Below are positions 29,230 through 41,250 of a DNA stretch of 64,000 bases, piece by piece. The notes under the pieces are model-generated. The model saw nothing but the letters and a program-made list of their open reading frames with translations. It was not told the origin of the DNA and did no database searches. The position numbers were made by a program, and so were the translations under genes. The DNA comes from Rhipicephalus microplus (Eukaryota; Arthropoda; Arachnida; Ixodida; Ixodidae): the NCBI RefSeq assembly GCF_043290135.1, contig NC_134704.1, forward strand, positions 24,594,001 through 24,658,000. Reading direction: 5' to 3'. Within the stretch, counting starts at the first letter, position 1. The number at the start of each line of letters is the position of its first letter.

Positions 29230-31127
29230 AGTCACCCTTTTGAATTCTATCTGTTTGAGCCCATCTCCCCCTTCTTTCTGTCTCTTTCTCTCTTTCTGTT
29301 TATGTCTAGCTTTTTACACCTGCGACACGCGAGAGCCTTAAGCTTTAGCAACTCGGCTGCAGCACGGGCGGCAGACAACGATTAAGGGGCGCACCTTGCA
29401 GCTTCTTTTGTTAACAGCCTGCACAGGGTGCTTGAACAGTATAGTTGAGCGCGAGCCTTTTCATGATGATCCCTTTCGATCTACAACAAATGGCACACCT
29501 CGAGCATGGCAACTTCACTCTGGCAGTGGACGACTTAGAGCAGTACGTACTCTACTGTAGGACAACTGTGTGAAACTATACAATAGACTTTCGAGGAAGG
29601 GTTGGTGATTAGGAGTATAGTATACGCTACAATGGTAAAGGGGTAAGCCGTTTTAATTGGCGACAGAGTGGCACTAACTACAAGGCCTGTTTAGAAAAGG
29701 CACCTTTGCTTTGGTGAAGACCTGGCCACCCTCGCTTGTTTCTTTTCGATTTTATCTTCCTTTGCTCCTCTCTTTATTTTTTACCGTTTCGCAGTTTTTT
29801 GTCCTTCTCTCTTTCTTTATTTCTGTGTATTTGTAGTTCTCTTCCTATTCTTTTCTTCACTAATCTTAATTTATTTTTTCGTTTTCTTCCTCTCTCAAAT
29901 ATTTATGCGTGGTATTGCTTGCGTTGCGCCTAGCAATGATACCATATGACAGCCTGGGTCGCTAATGTGATTCGCCTTTAAGAATTCGGAGCTAATACAC
30001 TTTGTGAAGGTTCGTTGCCCATCACTTGATAGTGTTCGTCTGAGCAGTCATGCCCGATTATTTGCCGACTCTTGCCAGGAATTCAGGTTTCAGACCGAGA
30101 ACCCGCCACACAAACACGTGTCGATTGGTAAAATCACCTACCTTGCACTCACGAAGGTGCTCGAAGCCCCGGATATGAGAAAGTGCCATTCAATGTTGTG
30201 TATATGTAAATTATTTCTGTGTGAAAGAGTGACGCTGTTGGCTGTGGTGAAATTTATTCTCTGGTTATTAACCGTATTCACAAGACACAGAACAATTTAA
30301 AGCCCAGTGCAGTTTGCTCTGATAGTGGTGAGTGGTCTAAATGGCAGTTTGTTCTATATCTGTGCATAACCACACTGAACTTTTCACTCAGTCACTCATT
30401 TTATGCTATATATGGCTACCGCAGCGTTCCTGGTTAATAGAAGTTTTGTTTCTACATTCCTGTAGTTTTCAAAAAAGCTCCAAAAAAAAGCGACACTTGC
30501 GAGCATTCTTGCGTGAAACTTGTCTTTATTTTTAACTCTTTACCCTAAATAAAACGTTAACCACGGAAAGAACCATTCAGGGTGAAGTGGATTGCATATC
30601 GATTGCGATGAGAACCAGTTTTAATCGTAAATTGATAAACGACTACGCCAGCTATGACATTAAGTTTAACAAGAGGCACTGTGAAAATTTTCAGAAATAT
30701 TTGAAAGGACTAGTTAAAAGCACAGAGATTTACTTTAGCGTGGAAGGAATGTCAAGTTGGCGCAATAGTGGTATATTTTCTAAGCATATAGTCGCCAAAT
30801 ACGAATGATTACACCAATTAATGACGACATCGTGGTAACAGCACCACAGTGTCAGAAATACGAGCATGCCTTCTTCTGCGTGGCAACAGTGGCTAGACGA
30901 TGGTTGCGCGCCCATACTTTCTACTAGTTTGACTGCCTGCCGTATAAGTTTCGCGTTTCTCTGAAAACTGGCTTTATAGTCATAGAGACCTCACGGGTAT
31001 TGCTTTAAACAATATTGGCAGTACGAAATGGCGCCTTTACCACTAGGAAATAATGCGATAAACGTGCCTCGTTTTCATCGCGAAGCATTTCTTTGCGTAC
31101 ATCAATCACACTTTTGGCATCTACTGC

Positions 31128-31129
<2 letters not shown>
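29230..31129. other. No gene seen
   Basis: T-rich and AT-rich intergenic sequence; only short open frames and no recognised repeat. Confidence 0.4.

Positions 31130-31165
<36 letters not shown>
31130..31165. repeat. (TA)n microsatellite
   Basis: TA array bordering the SINE palindrome. Confidence 0.95.
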
Positions 31166-31171
<6 letters not shown>

Positions 31172-31473
31172 TCTAACAGGCAGTAATGCCAAGGAATGTA
31201 CAGGGGAAGTTATTGGAACCAATGGAATGTAAATAAGAAGAAAGAAAAGTGGATGAAAAAATAACCAGCCGTGAGCAGGAATCGAACCTACAACCTTCAA
31301 ATAACGCGTTCGATGCTCCTGGCGATCGAACGCGTTATTCGAAGGTCGTAGGTTCGATTCCTGCTCGCGACTGGTTATTTTTTCTTCCACTTTTCTTTCT
31401 TCTTATTTACATTCCGTTGGTTCCAATAACTTCCCCTGTACATTCCTTGGCATTACTGTCTGTTAGGTCTCAT
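31166..31473. mobile_element. Head-to-head palindrome of the second tRNA-headed SINE
   Basis: Left arm 31166-31315 is the SINE in minus orientation; right arm 31324-31473 is the same sequence in plus orientation. The arms are about 150 bp, more than 90% identical by eye, and separated by only 8 bp. Each arm keeps the B box (GGTTCGATTCC) but the tRNA 5' halves are missing at the centre. The right arm continues to a tail at 31474-31531 (TTAATATTGTGTTAAAACACGG... CTTTCCCTTA). Confidence 0.9.
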
Positions 31474-31525
31474 TAATATTGTGTTAAAACACGGAAAAAC
31501 CAGCCCTTAGGTACACACTTCTTTC

Positions 31526-31529
<4 letters not shown>

Positions 31530-31573
<44 letters not shown>
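31530..31573. repeat. (TA)n microsatellite
   Basis: TA array after the SINE tail. Confidence 0.95.
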
Positions 31574-31577
<4 letters not shown>

Positions 31578-31741
31578 ACCACATGTGTAATTTAGGTATG
31601 CCCACCTGTGTAGCGGGGAACATGGTGGTAGCAGAAGAAGAGGACGTTCGGTTGGTGGCAAGAGCTCGCTGCTTCGCGTTCACTGCGGTATACCGTCGAG
31701 TCGACCGTTACGTCTGCTTCGAATAAACCCCTCGCAGACGT

Positions 31742-31745
<4 letters not shown>
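31574..31745 (+). mobile_element. Solo LTR-like element of 172 bp
   Basis: Starts TGTTAC and ends GTAACA, an exact 6-bp inverted terminus of the TG...CA type. It holds AATAAA at about 31722-31727 near its 3' end, in plus orientation. It sits within a TA array, so any target duplication (ATAT) cannot be told apart from the repeat. Confidence 0.6.

Positions 31746-31809
<64 letters not shown>
31746..31809. repeat. (TA)n microsatellite
   Basis: TA array, also the tail of the composite repeat that follows on the minus strand. Confidence 0.95.
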
Positions 31810-31812
<3 letters not shown>

Positions 31813-32435
31813 AAGCCGCTTATGAATGTGTGCTCTCCTGATCACCCCCTTAACTTGTCATGAACTAAAATTAGTATGAGAGGTTAAGATGGTTTTACGA
31901 ATATGACACGCTAGTCGATGCTTGAATAATTCCACGATCCCGTTGCGTACATCCTCAAACACTTCCCGCTGAGCAGTGTCACATACCCGCTGACGGGTAT
32001 GTGTCACTGGAATGTGGGTATGAGCCACAGGTTATTAGAGCCCCGCCGCGGTGATCTAGTGGCTACGGTACTCGTCTGCTGACCCGCAGGTCGCGGGTTT
32101 GAATCCCGGCTGCGGCGGCTGCATTTCCGATGAAGGCGGAAATGTTGTAGGCCCGTGTGCTCAGATTTCGGTGAACGTTAAATAACCCCAGGTGGTCAAA
32201 ATTCCCAGAGCCCCCCACTACGGCGTCTCTCATAATCATATGGCGGTTATGGAACGTTAAACCCCACATATCAATCAACAGGTGATTGGAACTCGGTATC
32301 TACCCAGGAATGGGGACAACGCACATACAAAAAATTAATGCGATGGTCCCAGCAGGAATAGAACACCAGCAATCTGCGTGGCGATCAGGCATTCTACTAC
32401 AGAGCCACGCCAGACCTCGGAACTGCTTTTCCAGT
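31810..32435 (-). mobile_element. Composite tRNA-containing repeat, minus copy (3' part)
   Basis: On the minus strand it reads TGGCGTGGCTCTGTAGTAGAATGCC (A box) and GTGTTCTATTCCTGC (B box). Then comes a body with GGTAGATACC..., CATACCCGTCAGCGGGTATG and CGGGAAGTGTTTGAGGATGTACGC, ending at TAAA against a TA tail. It aligns through its length with 52620-53043. A Ruka-like SINE at 32040-32277 interrupts it. Confidence 0.85.
32040..32277 (+). mobile_element. Ruka-like SINE, full length, nested
   Basis: Head CCGCCGCGGTGATCTAGTGG, B-box GGGTTTGAATCCCGG, tail CATATCAATCA. Target duplication ACAGGTTATTAGA (32027-32039) and ACAGGTGATTGGA (32278-32290), 11 of 13 positions. The homologous empty site is at 52835-52845 of the plus copy of the composite repeat. 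Confidence 0.92.
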
Positions 32436-32436
32436 A

Positions 32437-32437
32437 T

Positions 32438-32512
<75 letters not shown>

Positions 32513-32514
32513 TT
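32437..32514. repeat. (TTTA)n microsatellite, LINE tail
   Basis: About 19 TTTA units. On the minus strand this is a TAAA tail at the 3' end of the LINE fragment to its right. Confidence 0.95.
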
Positions 32515-33012
32515 GTACCCTCAGGGCTTTACAGCATTGCAGGGGGCAGCGGGCACTGACGAACAATGTTAAAGAAAAGAATGCTTAGACAAGACACTAG
32601 AACATTATTAAACACTGGAAAGCAACTATTATCAACTGCAACTATTTTATACAGCCAGTAGATTATACAAGAAAACTAACAACAAAATCAAACGTTTACA
32701 TTTCAAACACCAAGTATGTTATCGAGCGATGTTTTAAAACTGCAAGGCGAGGTGATGGATGCAACTGATTGTGGGAGGTAGTTCCAATCCTTGCAAATTT
32801 TAGGCAGGAATGAGTGGGAATATGTTGATGTCTTGAAGCGAGGAACAGCGACTTTCTGCGCATGGTCAGTGCGAGTTGAAATGTATGACGGTGGGGTTAT
32901 TAATAGTGAACGCAGAAGGGAGTTGTTGTAAATTTTGTTGTAGACCCTAAAGTTCATGAAATGTATTTTGTGGTTGCAGTGCTGACCATCTGATTTTATG
33001 AAGCTTACGTAT
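32515..33012 (-). pseudogene. C-terminal fragment of a non-LTR retrotransposon RT ORF
   Basis: Minus-strand frame 32957-32703 reads TRTDHAQKVAVPRF, YSHSFLPKICKDWNYLP and ASITSPCSFK. This is the typical region just after the polymerase domain in CR1/Jockey-like LINEs (D-WN-LP followed by F-K/R). About 190 bp of 3' UTR and the TAAA tail follow. It is 5'-truncated and inserted in the composite repeat. Confidence 0.8.
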
Positions 33013-33330
33013 TGTCACGGAGTCGTGACGTGGATGAAAAGAGCAGGCAGTAGGTCGAATAATAAACTGTTTTTTCGGGCCTACCTTGTGGTCACGTAAA
33101 AGGAAAGCTAGATTGCAGCGAGACATTTGCACAGGTAGCGGCGAGCAGAGCGTCGGCCGCCGATCAACTGACAAGCGGCGAAGCGTGTCGGCATTTATAT
33201 CCTTTCCATCGAATAATTAAGCGTTATCGCTAGCGGTGACGTAGGTTCTCGAATAATCTGTATTGTTCACGATGTGGGCGTAATCTTAACAAAACTATCC
33301 ACTACAGCCTCGAAGCCTCTCGAACATCTT
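33013..33330 (-). mobile_element. LTR-like fragment
   Basis: On the minus strand a TATAAAT at about 33200 is followed by sequence typical of a tick retrotransposon leader. The 3' border ends CCGTGACA (TG...CA type). The 5' border is uncertain, since homology of the composite repeat resumes near 33325-33330. I see no target duplication and no gag or pol. Confidence 0.4.
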
Positions 33331-33757
33331 AGACGCGGTTTGCGCGGAACGTAGTGTAACGGGGTGATAACAAAACTTGGGGGAAGGAACGTGGCATAAG
33401 TACTCTTTTAATACAGCCGTCATGTCAAGTTAACGTGAAGTTCAGTTAAGCACCGTGTGCTGGAGTCTAATTATGAAGCAACGTCCAGGGCTCCTCGAAA
33501 GCAGCAGCGCTTCATAGAAGCTTATTGCCTATGGTGTTGCTAATACTAACGCTACTGTTGGCATCGTTACGCGAGTGCAAACTTGTTATATAAACATCTG
33601 CAACTCTTCATCCAATTACTGTGCGTGCAACATTTGTACATATATTTAGCGTCATTTCATGACCTGACGCTCAATAAAAATTACAACATGGACACCTTTT
33701 CTTCGCATGCTGTCACATAACATCGATTCCCGAAGTGCGTGAGATCTGCCAAACTTG
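33331..33757 (-). mobile_element. Composite tRNA-containing repeat, minus copy (5' part)
   Basis: Reverse complement aligns with 52190-52610. Shared blocks include GGCAGATC(C/T)CACGCAC, CATGAAATGACGCTAAATATATGTA and TTCACGTTAAC followed by GACGGCTGTAT. Together with 31810-32435 it makes one repeat, split by the LTR-like and LINE insertions. Confidence 0.8.
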
Positions 33758-34254
33758 TTTTACTAATTGTACCTCTCGCTAAGCGCACCCAGACATAACT
33801 GAGATAAGCCACAGCCAATTTTTATTATGTGCTTATCGATGCCACCTTAGCGTAGTATCACCAATATGCCGTGTCTAGACGTATGTTAACTAGTTGAGCT
33901 ACCCAAAATTTTAGTCATCTAGATAGAGATGTGCCGCTATTCGTCAACGTAGATGAATCCACATCGAACGGGGCTGTAGCTGCCATCGCACAAACTCTCG
34001 TGTGTCAATGTATAGTAAACAATCAACTACTTCTTTGAAGGCACGCTTCAGTTTTATATTGTACCGACTTCTATGACAGAATAGTCAACCACAATTTTTT
34101 CGTCTTCTCAGTCGGTGCACTGACTCCCGCACCACTGCTAAAGGTGTTTACACACAACGTGGTTCCGCACAACCTGCAGATCCGAGGCATTGCAGCATTA
34201 TGCGCCTCACAGTGTTTCCGCATTGTCTCCGTGACTGGTCCACCACTGACCAAT

Positions 34255-34385
34255 CAACGATGTCATTTGATTACGTCATCACGTGGCGGCACGTAGCGTG
34301 ACGCCACGGCATTAAGGTGGCGTCACAAACTTGGGCTATATGTACGGGGCGTCATACGGTGACATCATCACGTGAAGATTTTTTA
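34255..34385. other. Segment rich in TGACRTCA-type words
   Basis: Contains GATTACGTCATCACG, GGTGGCGTCAC and GGTGACATCATCACG. Similar to 7780-7985 and 47790-47935. Confidence 0.4.
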
Positions 34386-34437
34386 AATCAGTTCTGTTGA
34401 CGTCGATTGTCAGCTTTCAAGCTTGATGATGCGTTTA

Positions 34438-34484
34438 TAGGACGGACGGACGGACGGACGGGCAGAGAGACGGACGGACGGACG

Positions 34485-34559
<75 letters not shown>

Positions 34560-34588
34560 GGACGGACAGACAGACAGACAGACAGACG

Positions 34589-34623
<35 letters not shown>

Positions 34624-34756
34624 TGACAGACAGACTGACAGACAGACGGACAGACGGACGGACGGACGGACAGACGGACGGACAGACGGACGGACGGACG
34701 GACGGACAGACGGACGGACAGACGGACAGATGGACGGACGGACGGACAGACGGACG

Positions 34757-34830
<74 letters not shown>

Positions 34831-34888
34831 GAGACGGACGGACGGACGGACGGATGGACGGACGGACGGACAGACGGACGGACGGACG

Positions 34889-34960
<72 letters not shown>

Positions 34961-34961
34961 G
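34438..34961. repeat. GACA/GACG minisatellite
   Basis: About 520 bp of tetranucleotides alternating in blocks of GACG and GACA, with rare GACT, GATG and GAGA units. Long open frames through it (TDRQ/TDGR or LSVC/PSVR repeats) are artefacts of a 4-bp repeat with no stops. Confidence 0.97.
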
Positions 34962-36571
34962 TGAACTTTTAATCGATCCTGAGGAGCTACTGAAGCACCA
35001 TCACAGGCATGGTCAATCATCTCGCACACATAGGCCGCTCTGGTTCAGTGCATCGCCGTGTTGTCACGGATTTAAGGCCACAGGAACGTTTACGTTGATA
35101 AAGAAGACCAAACTAATAGACCGCCTTTGTTAATTTTTGTCCTTGTTATTTTGGTATATTAAAAAAAGTTTGCTATATAGGCGCGATGATTCAAAGTTTG
35201 TCGACTTTCAGTCACCGGGCGGGAATTCGCATTTTTTTTTTGCCAACGTAGTAATAACTTTTGCGCAGTTCGAAATTTCCCCGGGGACGAAAACGTCAGC
35301 GATGTCGTGGGAACGCGGCAAGCGCACATGGCTTAAAGAACAGTACGCTTTCCATAGTATCGTATGGCGAGGGAAACCGCAGAATCGACCGAGGCATGTC
35401 CCAGTTGTGCTTTCTTTATAAAACTGAGCTTACATGATGAGCGCCTTCATTTGCAACTGACAAGACACCTTCATAGGCTTGTGCATACGGGGGGGGGAGT
35501 CAGGAGGGTTGGCTCCCCCCCCCCTGGTTATCAAAGAGGAGGGGGGTGCAAAATTAGCCTACATTGATTGTTAGGGAGGGGGCACCTCAACTCGGCAGGG
35601 GGGGCGAAGTCAGTCCTGTATATTGACTTAGCCTCCCCCCCTCCCGAAGAGGAATGCTCACGTTTATGGACACCAATCATTTCCTGCGGTGCCGTGCAGC
35701 TGTGCAATGGTGATACTTGGACATGCAGCACATTTCCACGGCCCTCATCTGCCGAGATACGGTTCTTGCATCCCTAATGTTCGAGCCTCCGTGGAATACG
35801 CCCGCAGGCAAATGTTTATTTGTGTGTGCATGTGTACACGTACTTGCTTGCGTGCGGGCTTCAGCAGAGCTTATAGCTTTTTGCTGCCTTGCCGGCAGAT
35901 TCCCAAAGTTATACGTAATTACATTTCTATACTTTTGAATATATCACATAAAAATATTCGGTTATATGAATTTCTAAATTTAAACGCTAGATAGCGCCTA
36001 CAACTAGCAATGCGGGCCTTTCTTAACTATTCCGGTAAGTAAGCACGTCATAGCTTTTAAAGCGAACGTGTAGAAGGCTGACTTTTGGTGGATCTTCTCC
36101 GTGAAATAATAGATTGTAGAACGTAGAATAGGACGTAGAATAGGCTTGTCGAACAATAACTAATGGGTGAGGCAGACATAGAATCAAAAAGTGCAAAACC
36201 CAATGTTAAAGGGAAGGGAGCAATTTCATATCATGGACATATGGAAATAATTCAGATTAAACAAAACCACGTTGCTCCAATTTTTTTTTCTACAAACAAT
36301 TTTGGAACAGAAACGTTAAGCATTGAGCCTATGTTTTGCTTTTGCTCATGTAGTATGTCCATTTAGAGACCATATGGAATACTTGCAAATGTGAAATCAT
36401 CAATCCAGTTCTGATTTGTAAAAGGTGTTCTGTTTCACTTTGTCCAGTTTGCATTTCTGGGCCACCGCACTGAAACGTAGCGACTTAAAAGCAACAATGC
36501 CAAATAAGAAAATTTGCTCCAGATGTTTTCAAAATATGCGCTTAATGAATCCCTCATTTTTTCTCTTTCAG
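34962..36571. other. Upstream region of gene 2
   Basis: No coding exon is supported. A run of poly-G and poly-C blocks at 35485-35640 looks like a decayed repeat. The gene 2 promoter is not identified. Confidence 0.4.
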
Positions 36572-36600
36572 GTGGCAACCTCACCTGAAAACACTAAATC
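36562..36600 (+). promoter_or_regulatory. Splice acceptor and 5' UTR of gene 2 first coding exon
   Basis: CATTTTTTCTCTTTCAG|GTGGC ends at 36571, only 29 bases before the ATG, so an upstream non-coding exon is likely. An in-frame TAA at 36595-36597 fixes the start at 36601. Confidence 0.65.
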
Positions 36601-36999
36601 ATGGAGTTCGAAGACGTGCTCGAAAAACTCGGGGGCTACGGAAAGTTCCAGAAAATGCTGGTCTGGGGATACCTGGCGCCCGCTTCCATCCTCATGCCCG
36701 GATACTTCATGAGCCAGATCTTCCTGCTGTCCACGCCTAAGCACACTTGCCCCCTACCGGGCCTTGTGCGCGACACCTACAACCTAACGGCATCCGAAAC
36801 GCTGCAACTGAGGACTGCCCTGGTCAGCGAAGACAACTGCAGGATGTTTCCGCTCTCTGCCCTCAACTCGAGTTTAGTGACACAAATACTGAACGGTGCA
36901 AACAGGTCGTCGTGGCTTGGGACTGGCGACTTGCTGTGGGAACCGTGCGAGATGTTTGACTACGACAAGACATATTACGACAGCACCGCTTCGACTCAG
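36601..36999 (+). CDS. Gene 2 exon 1 (N-terminus, TM1, large outer loop)
   Basis: 133 codons, ending in phase 0 at TCAG|GTATAT. Opens MEFEDVLEKLGGYGKFQ, nearly as gene 1. One codon longer than its counterpart. Confidence 0.95.
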
Positions 37000-39900
37000 G
37001 TATATTGCCACATGGTGGTGACGTTGAAGAAGGGTGCGGTCACACTGGTCCAGACGAAAATCTATTAGGCGAGTCTGTGCCACAAAAACCAACTCAAAGT
37101 ACAAGCAATACGCTCTGTACACTGATAGCGGAGATCAGACTCATCGGGCATCGTTAATTTGATCTACCACGAAAAATGTTGACCTTTATATATGAAATCC
37201 AGCGTTGTCGCTGGGGCTCGTGCTAGCGCCAAAGTTACTCAATTCGGGCGCGCAATCTTATTCTATGCTTGAGTGTTTCCCCACGTTAATAACAATTTTT
37301 CAGTATAATAATATTCACTATGCGGGCGTAAGCAAGTGCGCTAACATTATGTACGCGGTGTGCCTTTCTCTATATTTCGACGAACTCATGATTACTTTGC
37401 GAGGAAGCTGCAACCGGAACGAAATGATACAAAGTGTTATAGATAACACAGCCCAAGGCCAGTGTAAAGTTTCGCTTCGGTGGCACAAAGTGGTCAATTT
37501 CGTTCTGCTTACCTTGTCGAATACGTGTGATCTTTGTCAGCTTCGTCTTTATCAACGCACCGTGGACAATCAGAAAACTTCGCATGATATACATTCTGCA
37601 ATGAAATCTGCTACCTTTTGTAGTTATTATAACTGTCTTGTAGCGCAGAAGTTGCGGAGTCGAAGTAAATACATTACGTCAACTAATGCATTTTTAAAAG
37701 TTGTGCAGCGAAAAAAAAAGGTGGCAAGGTGAAGGGAGGGAAATTATATTCGAAATCAGTTCACGGCTGTTAAAGAAAAGCCAAGTAGGGAGGCGGAAAT
37801 ACCAGCTACTTAGCATTCATTCATTAATTCATTCACTCAATACAACGAGAATGTCACAGATTTTTGTGGAGAGCTCTTTCAGTGCGGAGAGTATTCCAGG
37901 CACTTCAGTGGCCAACCAGTCTTGCAGTTTTCCTATTGAAGAAAAATATATTTATAGTTTACATTTGAGTAAAGCAGAAAAAGCTTTTGACGCGCGAACT
38001 CAAGTAACCGAGAAAATTATGCAGACAACTTTATATTTCTTTTATTCTGCCAGGGGGACATTTACAAAAGCAAAGCAGTTGAGACTTTGGTGAACTTTTC
38101 GCGAGTTGGAAACAATAGATTATTTTACCAAAGCCGTTGAACTTTCATAGTAGGACCAGTATTTAAAAAAAAGAAAAAAATGGTAGCCAACTTCGTTATG
38201 CCGTCTCACAGGAATCACACTTTTTAACATATATATCACTGGTGTGCCGCGCGTGGGTTGAACAAATTGCTTCCATCCGTAACGTATTTTCATGCAGCCT
38301 CACTGAGAGCTGCGTTCAATTTAACGCTCGCGTTACTCGTGGGGGCCGGCTAATTCCCTTGTCGTTCAGCGCAGAAGAGCAACGTTTTCATCCACGTCTG
38401 AATACCGTTTTTCATTATATTTTTATTATTTTTACAGGTCTACATTGCCCTGTGTTGGCTTTCATCGCTGCTTGCAATGTATAAACGTTAAATATCTAAA
38501 AGCGCGATCACATCTTTTTCGCAGAAATGGCCCTGTAAGCGCCCCGTTTAGATGCATTTAATTTAACCTCTTCTAGAGTTAGGGCTGCTAGATTAGTGAA
38601 ATGAGCAAATTTGACAATTATAAGTTTAAAGCATGGCATATTGGCAAGGTTATTCGCGTGCTCAGTCAAAGCGGCTGGAGTCTGATTTCCATTCAGCGAA
38701 AATTGAGAAGCTAGAAATGTGATATGCAAATCTCCCGCTGCATGAAGCAGACCATTAAACTTTAAAAGAGTTGACCGTTTTCCGCAAGTTGGTATTTTCA
38801 CATTAAACCATCGTGAGTATAGTGCAACCAAACAGGACACACGAGCAGTACGTCTGGGCTCCTCTGTTTCCTTTATGTGCGTCTTGTTAGGTTGCTCTAC
38901 TCATGATGGTTTGTACGCCATCAAACGTATTCATGAACATTTCCGTCTAATCCTGACAGGTCCCAGCGAAATCAAGTTCAAGCAATCAATCATCGTAACC
39001 ATGAACCAAACACCTTCCAGTGCTAAACAGATGCATACTTGAAAGGAAGGAAAGAAGCAACAAAAGAGAGAAGGCAGGGAGGTTAACCAGAAAGTGATCC
39101 GGTTGGCTACCCTACACAGGGGGATTAGGGAAGGGTACAAGAAAGATGCATTCTAAATTTTCTTTTATCTGTACTCGCCTAATTGTACGGTGTACTATGC
39201 CTAGACAGGCTATGTAGACTTCGGTAAGACCAATGTTACACCTGATTAAAGTTTCCTCTGTTCACTTCACTAGAGCGCCAATAGAATACAGTGGTTAGTC
39301 TGGCCTCTCATTGACCGTAATGACCCTCCTATGGTGTGTGGAATTTCTAGGACGCTGAGGAGTACGCCTCAGCTATTCAGATCGCTCCGAAAGGAGCTGA
39401 TACACAGGAACATAGTAGAGATAGGCGAAGAGGAAAACCGGAAGATTAACGAGATCTTAGCACAGAAACATGGTAACATCTCGTTCACGCTTACGGCTTA
39501 ATGAACTATGTATCTTGTCAGTGCATGCTGGACTTCCGGGCCCAACGGCATGAAATTGTGGGCGAGTGCAAAATAGCCATGCTGTAATGACTCGTATATT
39601 ATGCGAGCGTTTTAAAACTGTTGTTGTCTAGAGTGTGCAGTACGTTTATGAACATTGTAGTTTCTAAGCTTGTCTGGGAGGTACATTTATTGAATGAAAG
39701 AAAGGAAAAGTTCAATAAGGACGTGATTATCTTATATTGCCGGGTTCATTGATTTGCATTTGTCATTTGTACAAGTGCGGTGCATTGTGTTCTGTAACTG
39801 CGTAGTAATTCGGCTTTCTAGGCAACGTGAGCGTTAAATAAATTATTACCATCAGTCTGCGAAGAGCACAGTTTGAGTGTGCAATTGTGAAACTGACTTA

Positions 39901-41207
39901 AGCTGATAAAATTAAACTGATAACTAAAGCTGATAATCGCAGCTCTGGCGTAGTTTCTCGAACCCACTTTCCGAGTGGGAAGCTCTGACAATCAGTTCCT
40001 TATGAAACAATATAGCGATTTGAGTTCTTGTATCAGACCACCCAAATATCGTACATCTGGTGACTGCTTATTGTAAAACATCGGGTATAAGTATGAATGG
40101 AAACTGCAGAAATAACGTAAATTGGACTACCAAAGCACGGCGGCGACGTACTGGCAGCAATTATATTAAGCAATTAACTGTGTTTTAGCTAAACGTGACA
40201 ATATCCGACATTTCCTTATTCGACATTTTGCCTGAACATCAAATGTACGTCACAGTGCTCTCAGTGTTATAACAGGCAGCTGTACTGGTACAATAAAAGA
40301 ATCTATGTTATATAATTATCACTGGTAACTGGTAATAAGTTGTAAGGATGGCTGCATCACGGCCTGTTCTCTAAAGAAGCATCTAAGAAATTATAGTTAC
40401 CTTTTTTAACTATAATAGACCTCGTCAAATATATCCATGAGTCAAATAGAAGCAAAGCTTTTCTAATGGAGTTGATGGGAAAGTAATTTGAAAAAGGAGT
40501 AGTGGTGGCTTACAACGTCTTTTATTTTTCTATTGCCTTGCAGTGGGACCTAGTCTGCGAACGAGGTCACCTTCCAAGTCTAGTATTCACAATCACAAGT
40601 ATCGGAAGCGCCATAGGAACTATTTTTTTCGGTGCCCTATCAGATAAGTAAGAACTGCACGTTATATCATACGCTACTTAATGAACTAGGAGCTGTTCAT
40701 ATCAGACATCCAAAGGTTACAGCGAACGAATAGTACCTTTAAAATGCAGTAGCTTCGAGAATTTGAAGCTGCGTAACGCTAGTTTATTCGTAATCTTTAG
40801 CTTAGAAATTCTGGGATCCTAAAGCTTCGCCTTGAAGAGTTGAAGGTGATAGCGATATCCCTTTCCTATTGTGCACTTCAACCACTTAGTGCCTGCGTTT
40901 GTTTCCATGATGTTACTCGAGAAGTTTAGATTATTGATTCTCGACAAAGTTAAAAACGGCTTGTGTCAGTAAAGCTCTCGAATATGGCTGCATTCTGTGT
41001 AATGGGTAACACGTTTTCAACCGCAAAGCCGCTTTGATAATCACATGTTTCGACGCTCTATGGCAATGCGATATTAATGCGACATTGTATGTTTTATTGT
41101 AAAGCCTATATACAAGACGCATGTGCTTGTAAAGCGTGAGCGTTCATTGTATTTTCAAGCAGAGGAAATTATTTTAACTGCATTTCCAATCAGAAGCGTG
41201 ACTCTCA

Positions 41208-41250
<43 letters not shown>

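Noticed and set aside
34438..34961. CRISPR-like array
   Set aside because: Pure tetranucleotide repeat without spacers in a eukaryotic genome.
34388..35029. 213-codon and 185-codon frames of LSVC or TDRQ repeats
   Set aside because: Artefacts of the GACA/GACG minisatellite, open on both strands.
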